From: Motacilla alba alba
Lineage: Eukaryota; Chordata; Aves; Passeriformes; Motacillidae
Direction: 5' to 3'
Assembly: GCF_015832195.1 (NCBI RefSeq)
Contig: NC_052031.1
Coordinates: 6,201,850-6,265,849 of the forward strand
DNA: 64,000 bases
Shown in pieces: positions 48,516-61,319 of the stretch. Each line of letters begins with the position of its first letter. The first letter of the stretch is position 1. The position numbers and the translations under genes are program-made. The notes below the pieces were generated by a model that was not told where the DNA came from, made no database searches, and saw only the letters and a list, made by a program, of their open reading frames with translations.

Positions 48516-49236
48516 TTGGCAAGACTTATTGTGACCGACAGTGCAGCACTGGATGGTAATGAAGCCAAGCAACTGGGATTCCTGTCCTGGGATGTGGGTA
48601 CTGGCCAGAGGATCAGGAAAGGACCAGGAACTCCCAGCCTCTGGAAGCAACTCTTGTCAAGTGTGAGGGAAAAATACCTTTGCAAGGAAGACTTCAGTGC
48701 GCCAAGACAAGTGGAACACTTGGAAAGTACCTGGTGCCTGAGAGAATTAGCTGTGCTGGAGATAATCTTTTCAGATAACAAGCAATTCCCTAATAATCCA
48801 GACAGCATCCAGTGTACACAAAACATGTGCCAAATCACTGGGAGTGTTGGCATGGAAGGAGGGAGAAGAAGAAGTGGGCATTCTGGTTTGGCAGACTCCA
48901 GACACATGAAAAAAATATCTTCACCTCATTATGGGCCTACATCTCATCCATGGAAAGCTGACGCAGGATTTCTGGAATTTAAGAGAGGCAATTAAAGAGG
49001 GCCACCAAAGCTTTTAGAGGAGCTTAAAGAGGAAATTTTCCATGCCCTACCAGTAGAGACCAGAGTCTCTGCTATTAGGAGCAGGCATCCCCCTGCTCGA
49101 GAGAGAGAGGACACCCCACCTGTGGTTTTATCTGCATGGAGAAGACATGAGGAGCTGGGAGGGAAGACCCACCTCTGCTCTAGCAGCATGGGTGTGTGAG
49201 TTGGGAAGAGGAATGACTCCCACAGGAAGCTCTTAG
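48516..49236 (+). pseudogene. Endogenous retrovirus gag-like remnant (betaretrovirus/ERVK-like)
   Basis: A 159-codon open frame (48516-48995) contains TPSLWKQLLSSVREKY and LRELAVLEIIFSD, which I recognise as typical of gag-type ORFs of endogenous betaretrovirus-like elements in bird genomes. After its stop, a second segment in another frame (about 49108-49236) reads TPHLWFYLHGEDMRSW before a TAG, another motif of the same protein class. The coding region is therefore split by a frame change and stops. No LTR, protease or polymerase could be assigned nearby. It is a broken fossil copy; only the first open frame could still be translated. Confidence 0.6.
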
Positions 49237-49299
49237 AGGATAAATGCTGCTCCAGTTTCCTGTGGGCAAGCCCCTAGGCACAGCAGAAGGGATGATGTG

Positions 49300-52200
49300 A
49301 TGTCCAAACCTCTCCAGGCCAGAGGGACAGGGGTCACTCACGCAGCTGGCACATTGGGTACAACTCCCACTCCTCGATGTGTAAGAAGGTCAGGAACCTG
49401 GAAAACAAGCAGGATTTAGAAATGGAGATGGATAGAACACAGCTTCACATCATAGAATGGAAGTGGAGAACCTCTCCTGTTCCTCCTGGACATCCCAGTC
49501 CTGGGTGGGGACAGATGATGACCCCAAACTCTCTCTGTGCTCCCCAAGGCTAGAGAGAGGCTTCCCAAATGCTTCCCGCAGCAGTTCCCAGCCAGGCCCT
49601 TTCCCTCTGCTCTGACTTCCCTCCATGGCCTAGCCAAGGGAAGTAAAGGAAAACATTTAATTGTTCCTTCTTTCTGCAAGAGAAGTTATTTTTGGAGTCT
49701 TTGGGACAACACAGCAGGAGAACATCATGACTTTAACATGAAGGAGCTGGGCACAACTCCAGGGCTACACCTGCAGCCAAGTGAGAGGAGGAGAATCCCT
49801 GGTGCCTGTGGGGAACAGAGAGTTCTGAGGGGTACCAAGAGCTCTGAGGTGGCATCCCACATGCTGGATAAGGCACCCACTTAGTGCCACGTGCCTCTGA
49901 GTAACAACTCCAGGCCCTGGAGCAGTACAAAAGGTGCAGAATGAGGGATCAACATTACAGCCAGGAGTAAATTTGCAATATGAGTAATGAATTTATCTCA
50001 TTTTTATTTATTAAACACAGACCAGATAGAACTCAGCACAATTTACAGCAGATCTAGAGTGATTAAATCCTTTATCAATCTTCAGGAAGACCACAAGACC
50101 ATTTCTTAAATAGATGAGAGTGGCCTTGCCCCTTCTTTATTCCCAAAAAAGCTGCTCAAGAACTTCAGTATTTTATAAGCTTAGATGCACTCAGCTGCTA
50201 TACCACCTGCTGGGTTTGCTTTTGTTTATTTTCCCCAAAAATAAAGGTGTTCCCCAAAATTTCAGGTGTTATTTCCAGCCCATCCCTTCTCTGATCGTGT
50301 CATTGCCATTTCCAGGAGCTCTGCACAGCTGATGATTAGGCAGAGGTTTCCCTGTACACACACATGGAGATGCTGCATTTCATAGGAAGGGCTGTGTTAA
50401 CAGCAGGAGTCGGGTGGGACTTGGAGTAGGAGGGTTTGCCCTTTGCTTCACTATTTCTGGCTGCCTAAAGGACTGTTTTCCTTTTGGTTGGGATTGTTCA
50501 CTTTGCCTTTAGCCAGTCCCATTGTCCACAGACTCTGCTGGTTTGTTGAGGTTCAGGTTTCACCCGTTCAGGCCTCTCTTCCTGCTTTTGGTAGCTCCTG
50601 CCATGGGAATCAGACTTGAATGCGTGCAGTGCTCGCTGCCTGATGAAAGGGGCTATTTCTGTCCCCTCTTTCTGTCAAGACAGATTCTTCTTAATTCTCT
50701 TTCCTTTTTTCCCAAATTTTCTGTCTCCTCTAGCATTTTCTTGCCTTTTCCCATTCACCTCCTTCTGTCTCATTCTGTTACTTCAATATTCTCTCATGTC
50801 TTTATCTCTTTCTCCTTTTATATGTTGATCTAACTTTTAAGATTCTTTTTCTATGAAAACTACACAAAGAACAACATTTAGTACACTTACACAGTACAAA
50901 TCCCCTTTTTTACAGGTCTCCTTAATACCAAGCAGTTTTTCAGTGCACTGAGAAACATCACAACACCAAAAACGTCACTTACCTGTATCTCCTATGTTAC
51001 AGAACTTCCAGAAATCCTTTTCTACATTAGACAGTGCACAATTGGCTGTGCACAGCAAATGCAAAACTCAGAAAGCCTGGCTGAAGAAAACATGTGGCTG
51101 TATCTAAACCAAAGCACAAAATGGGCTTTAAAACATGAATTGGGATATTTGATATTTGCCCAAACCTGAGTTTTAGATTCTTTTTAACAGGATGTCATCC
51201 TGCTCCCACAGCAGAAGGCAAAGGGATTTGGTGAAAAAAGGGAAAAGCTATAATCAAATCATACAGCTTTCAAATCAAGGAAAAGTAGAACATAAAGCAG
51301 AGGAAGAAAAAGAAGAGATAAGACAAGATTAGGTCTTATTGGCAATGATGCACAACAAAAAAACAAAATGTCAGCTTCATCTTTTGTGTGCCTTCCTGTG
51401 ATTTTCCAGGAGGGTAGCTGAAAGATACATTCTTGTAAAGTGCAGGTCTGATGTAGAGTCACAGTAAGACAAGGAACCAGGAGTCTCATGACAGTATTTA
51501 TAGAGTCAGCGTTCAGAGCACTGTCACTATTAAAGTTTATTAGCACTCACTCATAACCACCAGAATGTCAAAAGCAACTCAAAGTTAACAGAAATAGAAT
51601 CATTTCTTAGACACCAACAAATCTAAAAGCCTCAAAGGGAATCATTTTCATGAAGTTACAAGCAAATGAAAACAAGAGCGTGTAATAAAATGTGTCGATA
51701 CTCTGCTGTGCTGCTGGATCCTGACAAAGGTGTAATTACCTGTCTAATGTAGCTCAAAAGCTATGTCTTTATGACCTTTTCCATTTGCTGCTGAAAACAG
51801 CAGAAAGACAAATGTGAATGACTGATGGAGCAGAAATAGATTCAGTTCGTTCAGGTAAAGCTCCTTGTGAAAGATCAAGATAATTTTTTTCCAGCAATGT
51901 GATATTTAGAGTCTTTTCCCAGCTCCGCTTCATGTAGAATTTATGTAGCACAACGTGAAGTGGGGGATGCAAGTTGGGCTTTGCATTTAAACACATTCTT
52001 CCCCCTCTGCCTTGAGCCATCTGTGTTCGGTCAGCCTCCTGTTCGGGGTAAAGCAGTGTGAAGGTTTCCTACGAAGCCTTAACTGCAGCAATATCTTGCC
52101 AGGGAAGTGGAAGTCCTGTCGCACTTCTCTTTTCCCTAACTAAGCCCATATGGCAACTGTAGAGTGAAACAAGCCAACGAGAGGGTGGGCATGCTCTCTC

Positions 52201-55200
52201 AAGCTGTTTCACACCCATTAGGAACAGAGTTCATTCCAGGGAAGGGCCACTGCTGCATTTCCCAGGGTCAGGCTGCTCACACACAGGGACATGAGGTTAC
52301 TCAGGTTCCTGGCCACTGAAGAAGGTGTGCTCACAGATCTTGCTGAGGCTGATGTTTACATCAGGTACCCTGTTTCATCCTGTAGGGAAGCCAAGGTCCC
52401 TGTACACAGCCACCATCGCCAATAAAGGCACCCCTCAACTTTGGTAAATAAAGCCAGCTTGAGACTGTAAAGTAGGATGAAGCTTCCCAAACTTTCAGCA
52501 AATACCTCTGAAGTGTAAACATGCTTTATCCTTTTTATGCAAGGAAGAGCTTTCTGAAAGGTGAGGCATCAACTACCAAGTAACAGGCTGTTTTCCTCAA
52601 AGTTTCCTTACAGTCCAGTAATTCACTATCACATCCAGAGATATTTCTCCTTTGGTAACCTCAGGATAATAAGCAAGATTCAATCTGACCACACTTCAGA
52701 TCGATCAACATCACAAAAGGTGGATTTTCTTAAATAACTGGGTTGAGGGGAAAGTGAATTTGTGCAAGGACACACATACCTTGAGATATATGAGCCAATC
52801 GGCTTAAAATGTTGTTTTGCCCTGACCTGACAAGACTTGCTGTCTGGCAATGCATAATCCCTTTTAATGTACTCCCGGAAGGTGATGGCTCTTTGAAAAC
52901 CCTTCTGAACTGCAGTTTATCTCGATGGCTGACACCTGAATAGAAACCACACAGCTCTGTAGAAGCCCTAGGACAAGCAGGTATGAATAGGAGTCCATGT
53001 TGATTCAAGAGACAAATAGATAAGGAAAGACTCTGAATCAACTTGCTATAGGTTTTGTGCAGAAGTTTAAAAAATTACGTGTCGAGGATTTTGAAGCAGA
53101 CACTGCCCATGGAGACACCTTTTTCACTGAATAAAGCCACGAGGCTTTGTCCTGCACATCAGGATGTTTTCCTAAGAGCATGCTGCTCTTATTCATCTTC
53201 GTCAGAGTGGTTTCAAGTTGTGCATTTAAGACTCAAGTAAGCTCCTTTGCAAACACTCTTGAGAATAGGATCAAAATGGGAAGAGATTACATGTAATCTA
53301 ATTATGTTAGGTTCCATTTGAAATCCTTCAGTGTAAAAATTAAAAGAATACGACACAGCTTTGCATTATGCTGTAGTTCATATGGAAGTGACGTGAGCAT
53401 GTGGAACTCAGGCAACATGGGAGAAAATACCATGTGTGGGTATACAGCAATGTTTGCTTTAAATAATCTAGACCTCAGGACTAGAATGGTTTGGTGAACT
53501 AAAAATAAATTCTAAGAACTTTATGCCCTCTGTCTTTAATGTGGCACTGACCTTTGCCTTTTATTGTCTGGCCACAGCTTATATGAAAAAGCTGGTGATC
53601 AAAAGTTCTATATCAGACAATCAACACCAAGCATGACACTTGTCAGCAAGGTTGAGTGGAGCAGCACTGACCCTGAGGATGGGCACCTGCTCATGGGACA
53701 GACAGTGAATTCCTGCTGCTGAGTGCTCTGTACCTTTACACCAGAACACTCACCTTCTGGTAAGAGCTGTAAGAACATTCATAGACTAGAGATTGTTTTG
53801 AGTAATTCTTCATTTTCACAGTCTTTCAAAATCACACAAGTGAATTAAATTAACAGCTGTAGGATAAGAAGCAGTGAAAGATAAGAAGCAGTAGTTTCAC
53901 TGAAATTGCACCACCTTGTGATCCGCATTGAATCAGGCCTGAAATTATGTATTGAAAGTCTGATAGTCATGAGTGCTCCAAATGTGCTTGGAGGGAAGAC
54001 CTAGAAACCCTGAGGTCTCATTCCCCTCATGCACTGAGTGCTGCAGGTGATTTGGGGGAGGCTCAGGTGTGGTACTTCCCCTCTGTATCACCACTAATGC
54101 TCCCAATCCACATGTGAAAAATTTAGAGCTGGAATATGTTTCGTTTGTCGGTTACGTTCTGGGATGGAAGCTGTCCTTCCTAGACTTGAGCTTGAGCACT
54201 ACTCAACTTCATGAACTGTTCCGTGAGATTCCTCAAAACTGGGATTGTAGAAAGTTCTTCAAAATGTCTTGTCCAATTCTATTTCCATTATTCAGAGTTA
54301 TGTCAAAACTGGATTCAAAAAAAAACCAGGTTCCTCTCTCCTTTTCAATTCAGTCTATGAGCTTAAGAAGTTTCTATTAAATCCCCCTAAGAAAAAAAAA
54401 GATTTCTCCACCACAGCATTCACGTTCTAATTCCATCTAAGTCTACAGATCATTTGCCAGGGCTATTTATAGCCCAGTCCCAGACATTTGGGCACATCTT
54501 GATCTCCTGTTGTACTCTGGGTCTGATCACAGAACAGCAGCAGGGGAATCCTCATGTTATGGGCTCTATAACCAAAAGAAACAAATACAGTTAAAACAAT
54601 GAAATAAGTTCTGTACCACTTGCTGGCCAGATGGTATTGTGAATTGTTATAATTCATCAGCAAAACAGAGGAAGGAAGTGTTTTAAAGCAAGATTATATT
54701 ATTTTCCTTGAGTTCTTATTATGAAATCTTCCTGAGGTGAACTCTCAAAACTTGAAAACCCTTCCAGAGGGAATGAATGGAATAAGGCAAACTAGAGTCT
54801 AGCTGGGGAGTACTTAAATACAAGGGAAAAGAATAGTATGCCAGTGAAATAAAAGAAGAATTCATTATCAGGCTTTCAGTTTGGGAAGACAAGTGAAGAA
54901 AAATACAAGTGATTAAAAAAAAAAAGAGAGAAAAAAAGTACATAAAAATATGTGGTGTTTCTGTCCTCTTAATAATTCTAGATTGGAAAGCACCCAGGTC
55001 TTCCCTCCCACTGGAGGGAAATAAGCCTGAAAGCTGAGAAAGCAGATAAGGCCAGTAGTGACATATTCACTTTATAGGGAGGCTGCAATATTTAGCAAAT
55101 TACTGCCAGCAAAGTTACTGCCTTGAGATCCTTAAGAAAAAAAAAAGCTAAGAAAAATACATTTTCTTCTTGCTGTCATTTGAGAAACAAAATACATTTG

Positions 55201-56225
55201 AAAACCACGAGAAAAAAAATGTGTCTTAAATGAAAACGACCCATGACCATTAAGTTCACTCTAGTCAAATAAAACACATCCTGTTTTTGTAACTTTTTTA
55301 TACAAAGGAGATCCTGGACTGTATAGACTCTTTCCAACCAAGGATTTGACCCATAGTTGAATTTTTATTAGAAGCAGGGGAGGAGGTAATGGAAAATACG
55401 TAGGTCTGCTGCTGCTGCTTCAGTTAAGATAAAGGGTGAAATCTGAATTTGTGAAAATGCAGAAAATGGAGTAAGTTCATTGTACTGTCTCTCAACTAAA
55501 ATTAGTTGGTACAAAGAGTTTAGAAATCCTCTGGCAGGGCAAACGTAGCTACAGTATCAGTTAATTAAATGACACAAAATGTATCACCTAAAATACATCC
55601 TGGACTTTCCACACAGTCAGGAAAATCTGTCACACAAGCTGCATCAGCCTTTTCTCGATAATTTTGTTCTGAAACAGCCACACTGAAATAGAAAAGGACA
55701 ATCGTGTTGTGTCCTGCATCAGTCACCCCCAGGTCTTTTCCACGGGAAGAAGGAATTGTTGGCCACACCCTCACACCCTTATTGTCCATAAATATTTTTT
55801 CCTTCTTGTCTAGACTTTGTGGGAGAGCTGGGAAAAGCCTGGTATGTGCAGAGGCTCCAGGCAAGCCGTAGACAAACGGGGTGACAGGTGTAATCTAACC
55901 ACTACTTTTGTGAGACTGCTTATCCTGAGTTCTGAACTCTTCTACAGCCTGGTTCCTGTATGAAGTCCACTGAGAGAATCCCTTCCTCGCGTGGGATGAA
56001 TCTCACTTAACCTTAGGTTAAGGTCCTTATGTCCACAGTGTGTGTGCCTGTGTGTAAGCCAGGTGTCAGGGCTCCCATTCTGGGGGCTGGACGGCACTCA
56101 AAGGGCTTGAGGCCATGAGGCAGCTCATGATACAGCCCTTACAGGTGACTGCATTGATGCCGCCCTAACCCCACTCTCCAGACTTTCACTGATTACCCTG
56201 GGAAATTGCTCCATAAGTACTTGCT
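49300..56225. other. Gene-poor block right of the CpG island
   Basis: No recognisable gene or RNA. It contains the pyrimidine-biased tract at 50560-50830 and scattered A-runs near 54900 and 55140. A few strong isolated splice-like sites (for example an acceptor at about 53204) lack partners. Confidence 0.45.
50560..50830. repeat. Pyrimidine-biased tract
   Basis: The plus strand is strongly C/T-rich over some 270 bp (ttctctttccttttttccca, ctcctctagcattttcttgc and similar). This creates long chance open frames (50522-50833). No gene or repeat family recognised. Confidence 0.7.
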
Positions 56226-56340
56226 GCGATCTGATCACCGGTGAATGGGTTGGAGCCCTCTCCAGCTAACGAGCCCCGGGCCGGTGCCTCCTGGCCTCGC
56301 CGGAGCTTCCGAAGCCGCCTCACAGGTCAGCACCTACGTG
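56226..56340. promoter_or_regulatory. Isolated CpG-dense patch
   Basis: About ten CpG dinucleotides fall within 115 bp (for example gagccccgggccgg and cctcgccggagcttccgaag), while kilobases on both sides have almost none. It is too short for a standard CpG island. It could be an unmethylated enhancer or insulator-like element, a small promoter, or the remnant of a GC-rich repeat. A splice-donor-like CACAG|GTCAGC ends the patch. Confidence 0.45.
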
Positions 56341-56341
56341 C

Positions 56342-56363
56342 AGACACCTAAATTTAGGTGTCT
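56342..56363. repeat. Perfect 22-bp palindrome
   Basis: agacacctaaatttaggtgt followed by ct is fully self-complementary with no spacer. The arm AGGTGT is the T-box core half-site, here in a palindromic arrangement, directly beside the CpG-dense patch. Confidence 0.9.
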
Positions 56364-57100
56364 TAATCTGTGTGCTGAGTCTCACCTTTACATTAGGTAA
56401 ATGAATCTGCTTCCAGACAACTCGGTAGAAGCACAGGTTTAAAATCCAGATTTGAATGACTTTGATGAAGTAAAACTTTGATGAAGTAAATGGAGAGAAC
56501 TAAAGTGTTTGGAAAATACAATCTCAAGTGCTGAGAAGTGAGTATAAACCAGTACAAGAACCAAAGAGGAATCTGCTCTGTGTGGTATCTAGTCTTTAAA
56601 TATACTCTTACCTCCTACTCAGCTGTTCAGGTGCCAGAACAGGATCTGCATTTGTAGGAAAAGATCAGTCTCATTAGTCCTTTTCATGATTATAAGGTCA
56701 TTATCTATTTCTGAATAGAAAAAACACCCTTTGCCATTGTTCATCCATACTGAAAAGAAAGTGTTTGCATGAAAGATTATTAAAGAATCTTAAAACTGAA
56801 AGATTCTTGGTATTTCTGTTGCAAATAAGAATCATGGATTTACAGGTTTTAGTGTTTTCAGCTGGTAGCATTGAATGTCCATGTGTTAAACACTTGGCAT
56901 TTATACAGAGCACAAAACATCAGACAGTGTATTTTTGCCAGAGATGGTCCATGTAATGGAATATTTTCAATGCCTATTAAGCATTCTCATGCAATGACAA
57001 TGAGTGTCAGACAAATACCTTGCAATCAGGCAGCACTCCAAATCTGCTCCTGTGTTCACACTGGATATTGTGGTAATTATTCTCTTCCCAATCATATTAC

Positions 57101-57150
57101 CATAGAAAACAGAATTGGAAGGGGCACTGAGATGGGCTCATCCACTGCAT
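57101..57150 (-). mobile_element. Probable degraded CR1 fragment
   Basis: catagaaaacagaattggaa followed by ggggcactgagatgggctca and tccactgc resembles the antisense CR1 tail with substitutions. It lies inside the long plus-strand open frame 56871-57458, which argues against that frame being a gene. Confidence 0.45.
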
Positions 57151-58800
57151 TCTCCTACCCCCAGCTGCATCAACTACACTTAAAGTTTTTAAGTAAGTAC
57201 ACTTTTAAAAAATGTATTAAAATAATCCTTTGTTCCTTAGGGTTTTCATTGCAGGATTGGACATTGCTTGATTTCCTTTTGGGGGATGGGAATTGGATCA
57301 AAGAAATAGGTCAAAAAAAACTCCACATTTTTTTGGATATTTGTAATCTTGGACAGAATGCAGCTACAAATTACCTGCACATACAAAGAAAGGAGACTGG
57401 CTTTTTTGTTCCAGCTGTCATTTTTGGACATAACTGGAAAGGGAACAGTAGAACTTGAGGATATGGAGAATTATTCTTCATCTCAAGCCTGCCTCCTCCT
57501 ACAAAGAGTAGTAAAGACTTCTAATGATAATAACAGGCGTCCAAAAGCCAGAAACTATTTCTGAGTAATATCAAGTCATGCAGGTCTAATAACAGGAACA
57601 GAACCAAATTACCTTCTTGCATGCATGTTAGCCTTTTTTTACAAATGAGTGGAAGCTGTAGGTGTGCAGCTGAGCAGGATGTAGTTCAGAGCCTGCAACA
57701 TTCCTCATAACTGAACCCCTTCCCATGGTGAATCAGTGTGAAGCTATAAAAAGAAAATGGGGATTCCTCGAGACAAATTCTAATCCCTGCTTGAGCAGAT
57801 GGAAGAAACTGACAGAGAGCTCAGTGTGTTACAGAACTCCCTCAGCACAGGTCGCATCCTGAGGTGGCCTAGAGCTGATATAGTGAAGATACAAGGGGGT
57901 ATCAAAACATCTCATCAGTGAGGCTGTGAGCAGCCAGATCTTATTTCAAACCAGCATTAGAGTTTCCCCAGTTTAGCATGTGGATTCCCACCTTTGATTC
58001 CTAAACTTGAGATCTGGGGCAGTATTTTCAACATAATATTGCAGATGTCCCTCTGCATACTCTCTGTATTTCACTCCTTAAATCTGCTTTAAAAGGAAGT
58101 TCAGGGGAAAAAAATTAAATATAGATGCTCTGGCATACACCTGTACTGAGAACAATCCCCATTTCTGGGGGAAGCAGCTCTCAGATGGGGAAGAAGCAAG
58201 CCATGAGAGCAGCTGTCAAGGCAGGAGTGACAGCCATGCCCAGAGCCAGTCTGCAGTGCTGGCTCAACATTCACTGGTTGTTCGTTCCAGTCCCTGTGCT
58301 CAAAATCTCTTACATCAGCTTCATTCCACTCCTGGGACTGTTACTCCAACAATCTTCTTTTCAGTGTCTCTTCTCCTTTCTTTCCTCTTTCTGTTTGTAT
58401 TCTCAAACTGACTCCAAGGTACTACATGCTTGCTCTCAAATTACAACCTTACAACCTTCACTTTATAAACTTTTTCAGCTGCTTTTCTCCAGCTCTGAGC
58501 TTTTTGGAGCAGGGAGTACAATGTCTTCTGGGGAGAGCTTTGTACTTTCTCAGCCTTAGTTACTGGTGTAATAAACATGATTTACTACCTCCCTAATGTC
58601 CTATAATTTCACTTCTATGGATTGGTCCAGATCTAGACAACTGATTAGTGCTAATGTGAACTGAAGAAAAGTAGTTGGTCTTTCAGTGTCAAAAAGCTGT
58701 GCAATTATGTACCTCTGTAATTTTGGGAGCACTGGGGATTCAAGGTGCTGTCTAAATTCCTTTTTGTACTGTTGTGGCTCTGAGACTGCACAGATGATAT

Positions 58801-58870
58801 TATCACAGAATGTATTGGTTGGAAAGGACCTTAAAGATCATCCAGATCCAGTCCAGTTTGATGGCACTGC
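58801..58870 (-). mobile_element. Short CR1 LINE 3' fragment
   Basis: The plus strand reads atcacagaatgtattggttg, then gaaaggaccttaaagatcat and ccagatccagtcc, the typical antisense CR1 3' terminus. Only about 70 bp remain before similarity fades. Confidence 0.85.
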
Positions 58871-59332
58871 ACATCCCAAAGCTGAAAGAAGGTTTTACAT
58901 GAACTGTCATGAGTTGCCACGAGTGTCAGTGCTTGAAAATTGCTGTGCCAGGTCCAGCAAACTGGCAGATGGAAACCTGATGACAGTGAAATCTGTAAGA
59001 ATCCAGCCACCAGCTTCAAACTGAACTGGGATTCAGCTGCCTTGCAAAGTCAGAAACTTCCATCCTCAGCAATTCACATGAAACCTTGTGCCACTGTCAA
59101 CAGTCAAATCTGTATGTTCATGAAAAACGTGAAGAACTTGAAAGTCTTTGCAGCTGCAATTAATTCATATAATCCTATTTCATTTGTCTCAGATGTCTAA
59201 ATATGTGCTGTTCATCTCCCTGAAGGTTTCCTGCTGGGAATAGCAGTGTCAGCTAAAGCACCCAAGTTACCAGAGCTGAACATGCCAAGCACAAAAGGTA
59301 CTCCTGAAACAAGAAAAAATTAAAAAAAAAAA

Positions 59333-59391
59333 ATCATAGAATATCCTGAAGTTCAAAGGGACCCACAAGGATCATTGAAGTCCAAATTTAA
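59333..59391 (-). mobile_element. Short CR1 LINE 3' fragment
   Basis: After an A-rich run the plus strand reads atcatagaatatcctgaagt then tcaaagggacccacaaggat and cattgaagtcc, matching the antisense end of a common avian CR1 subfamily. Extremely 5'-truncated, about 59 bp. Confidence 0.85.
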
Positions 59392-61140
59392 ATAAATTTA
59401 CTACTCAGGAATGGTCTTCTTTTGCCTCCTCCAGAACTATGCATATAAACACTGATGAAGGAGAAAAGGAGGTGGCCATGTTTAAAAATAAGTGATAAAT
59501 TAAGCTGCATTATTTCAAAGAGACCTAGCCAAACCCTCATATTTTGCATACTGTAACAAATCATGTACCCAGATTTAGGTAAATTAATGTCAGTGGGATT
59601 AAGCAGGATGTAAATCAAGGAAGCATTTGATTTCCTTGCCTCTGATGAGAAGAGAGGGAGAAATCAGCATGTACGTCTCTCCTGCTATCTTGCGAAGCCC
59701 AAGCCCAAATTTCTCATACAAGTGGAATAAAAAAGCAAAAATAAAAACAAAGATAAACTAGTCAGTCAGCTGTTAAAAATAAATGAAACTCTAAAAAAAT
59801 CACTAATGGGATTAGTTCATTAAAATGTTCATTGATAATTGATAAGTCCACTGCCATATTAAGAATCTTTCCAGTACTAATTGGTTCAGCTCTCAATAAA
59901 GCAGATGGATAATGATGAAAATCTCTAGTTCACTGTAGTGTTGCTGTTGTGCAGGAGGCTGTTCATGAAAACAACGGCGTCATTTTAAATGTAGGAGTTT
60001 AACAAGATTGTGAAGGTTATTTTAGCCTGGTTTCCTGTGGAAATAGGATCAGACTGTCTGTCTCCTGCTACATTTAACTGCAGGCTGGGGTTCTCAGTGA
60101 TCTTAAGTATCCACCTCTCCTAAGAACACCGAAGGCCAGAGACTGGAGACCCAAATTACCACCTCAAATTAGAGAAGAGCCACAGACTTCATTGGCTTCA
60201 CTGCTGTGTTTGACCTGCCAAAAGCCTGCACTCTTCCCACCACAGCACATTTGCTCAGGGAATGGTCAGGAGGATTGAAGGGATGGGGGAAGCAAGAGGG
60301 CAAGCAACATGGAGTGTCAGGGATTTTTATCCGATCAACTCGGGTTCTTTCTTCAACTACAGGACTAGTAAACACTGTTTACAGTCTATTTTTATTCTGT
60401 CATGCACTGTTACAATAACCTGAATTTCCCCACGTATTTAAATCCTCTCTCCAGTGTGTCTGTGTGGCACAAACCCCTCCACAGCCTGTAGCTCCTGGCT
60501 GGGTGAGAGCAGGGCTGCCTCTGACAGCTGTGTATCAACTGGCACACCCATGGACTGGTCAGGAGGTCACACCAGAGAGAGCATCACTGAGCCTGGGCTG
60601 CAACCTTTTCCTCAAGGCAAGCACTCATTTCTGTCTGTTTGTTCAGCAGTAATTTTCCTGCAACTTTTAGCATCTCTTCCAATCTCCTTGACAGATCCAG
60701 GGGTCTGGCAGACATAATTTCCTGAAGCTTTTTATTTTTTCCTTCAAAACTAAAAGAATTCTTGATTATAAAAATGCCTCTTTTAATTTGTGGGTTAGTA
60801 TTTCCTAAACACAGAATAATTTTCTTTGCTCATTATGTATTACTGCTTCCTCTGCTTGGAAACAGGAACCACGAGCACTTTGACACAGAGAGTTACAGGA
60901 TGTTTCTCCACAATATCAGACAGCTGTGTTGGATCAGGCCATCGCCCCTTCCTTTGTGCCAACACACTGTGAATTTAACATGTGTGGCCTTGATAAGATG
61001 GAAGTGTGTGGTGAGAGTATCGGGGCCAGCTGGATGGTCTGAGCCCAACCTGCAGCCCGGCATTTCCTTCCATAAAGAAAATGCACATGAGCAGTTGGCA
61101 GCTTCCCTGCTGGCTCCTTGTCCTGCCTCCTGGCTGCCAG

Positions 61141-61202
61141 GTCTGACACAGCACCGGGGAGATAAGATGCAAGATAAGGTAGAATACACACCATTGAGAT
61201 AT
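61141..61202 (+). other. Exon-like segment on plus strand
   Basis: Excellent acceptor ccttgtcctgcctcctggctgccag| and donor GAGATAT|GTAAGTCA enclose 62 nt with one open frame, LTQHRGDKMQDKVEYTPLRY. It has no partner exon that I could find, so it may be a pseudo-exon. Confidence 0.2.
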
Positions 61203-61319
61203 GTAAGTCACCACCGACCCAGTAATGAGCAGCGTTCTGTGTCAAGCCCCTTGCATGAAATGGTGCAAGGACAAATAAAAACCTCCCCCTCCTCCTTCCC
61301 TGGTGTGGTATGGACATGA

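Noticed and set aside
49440..49475. Possible CR1 tail (catcatagaatggaagtgga)
   Set aside because: Only the first 12 or so bases fit, and the following sequence does not continue the CR1 pattern.
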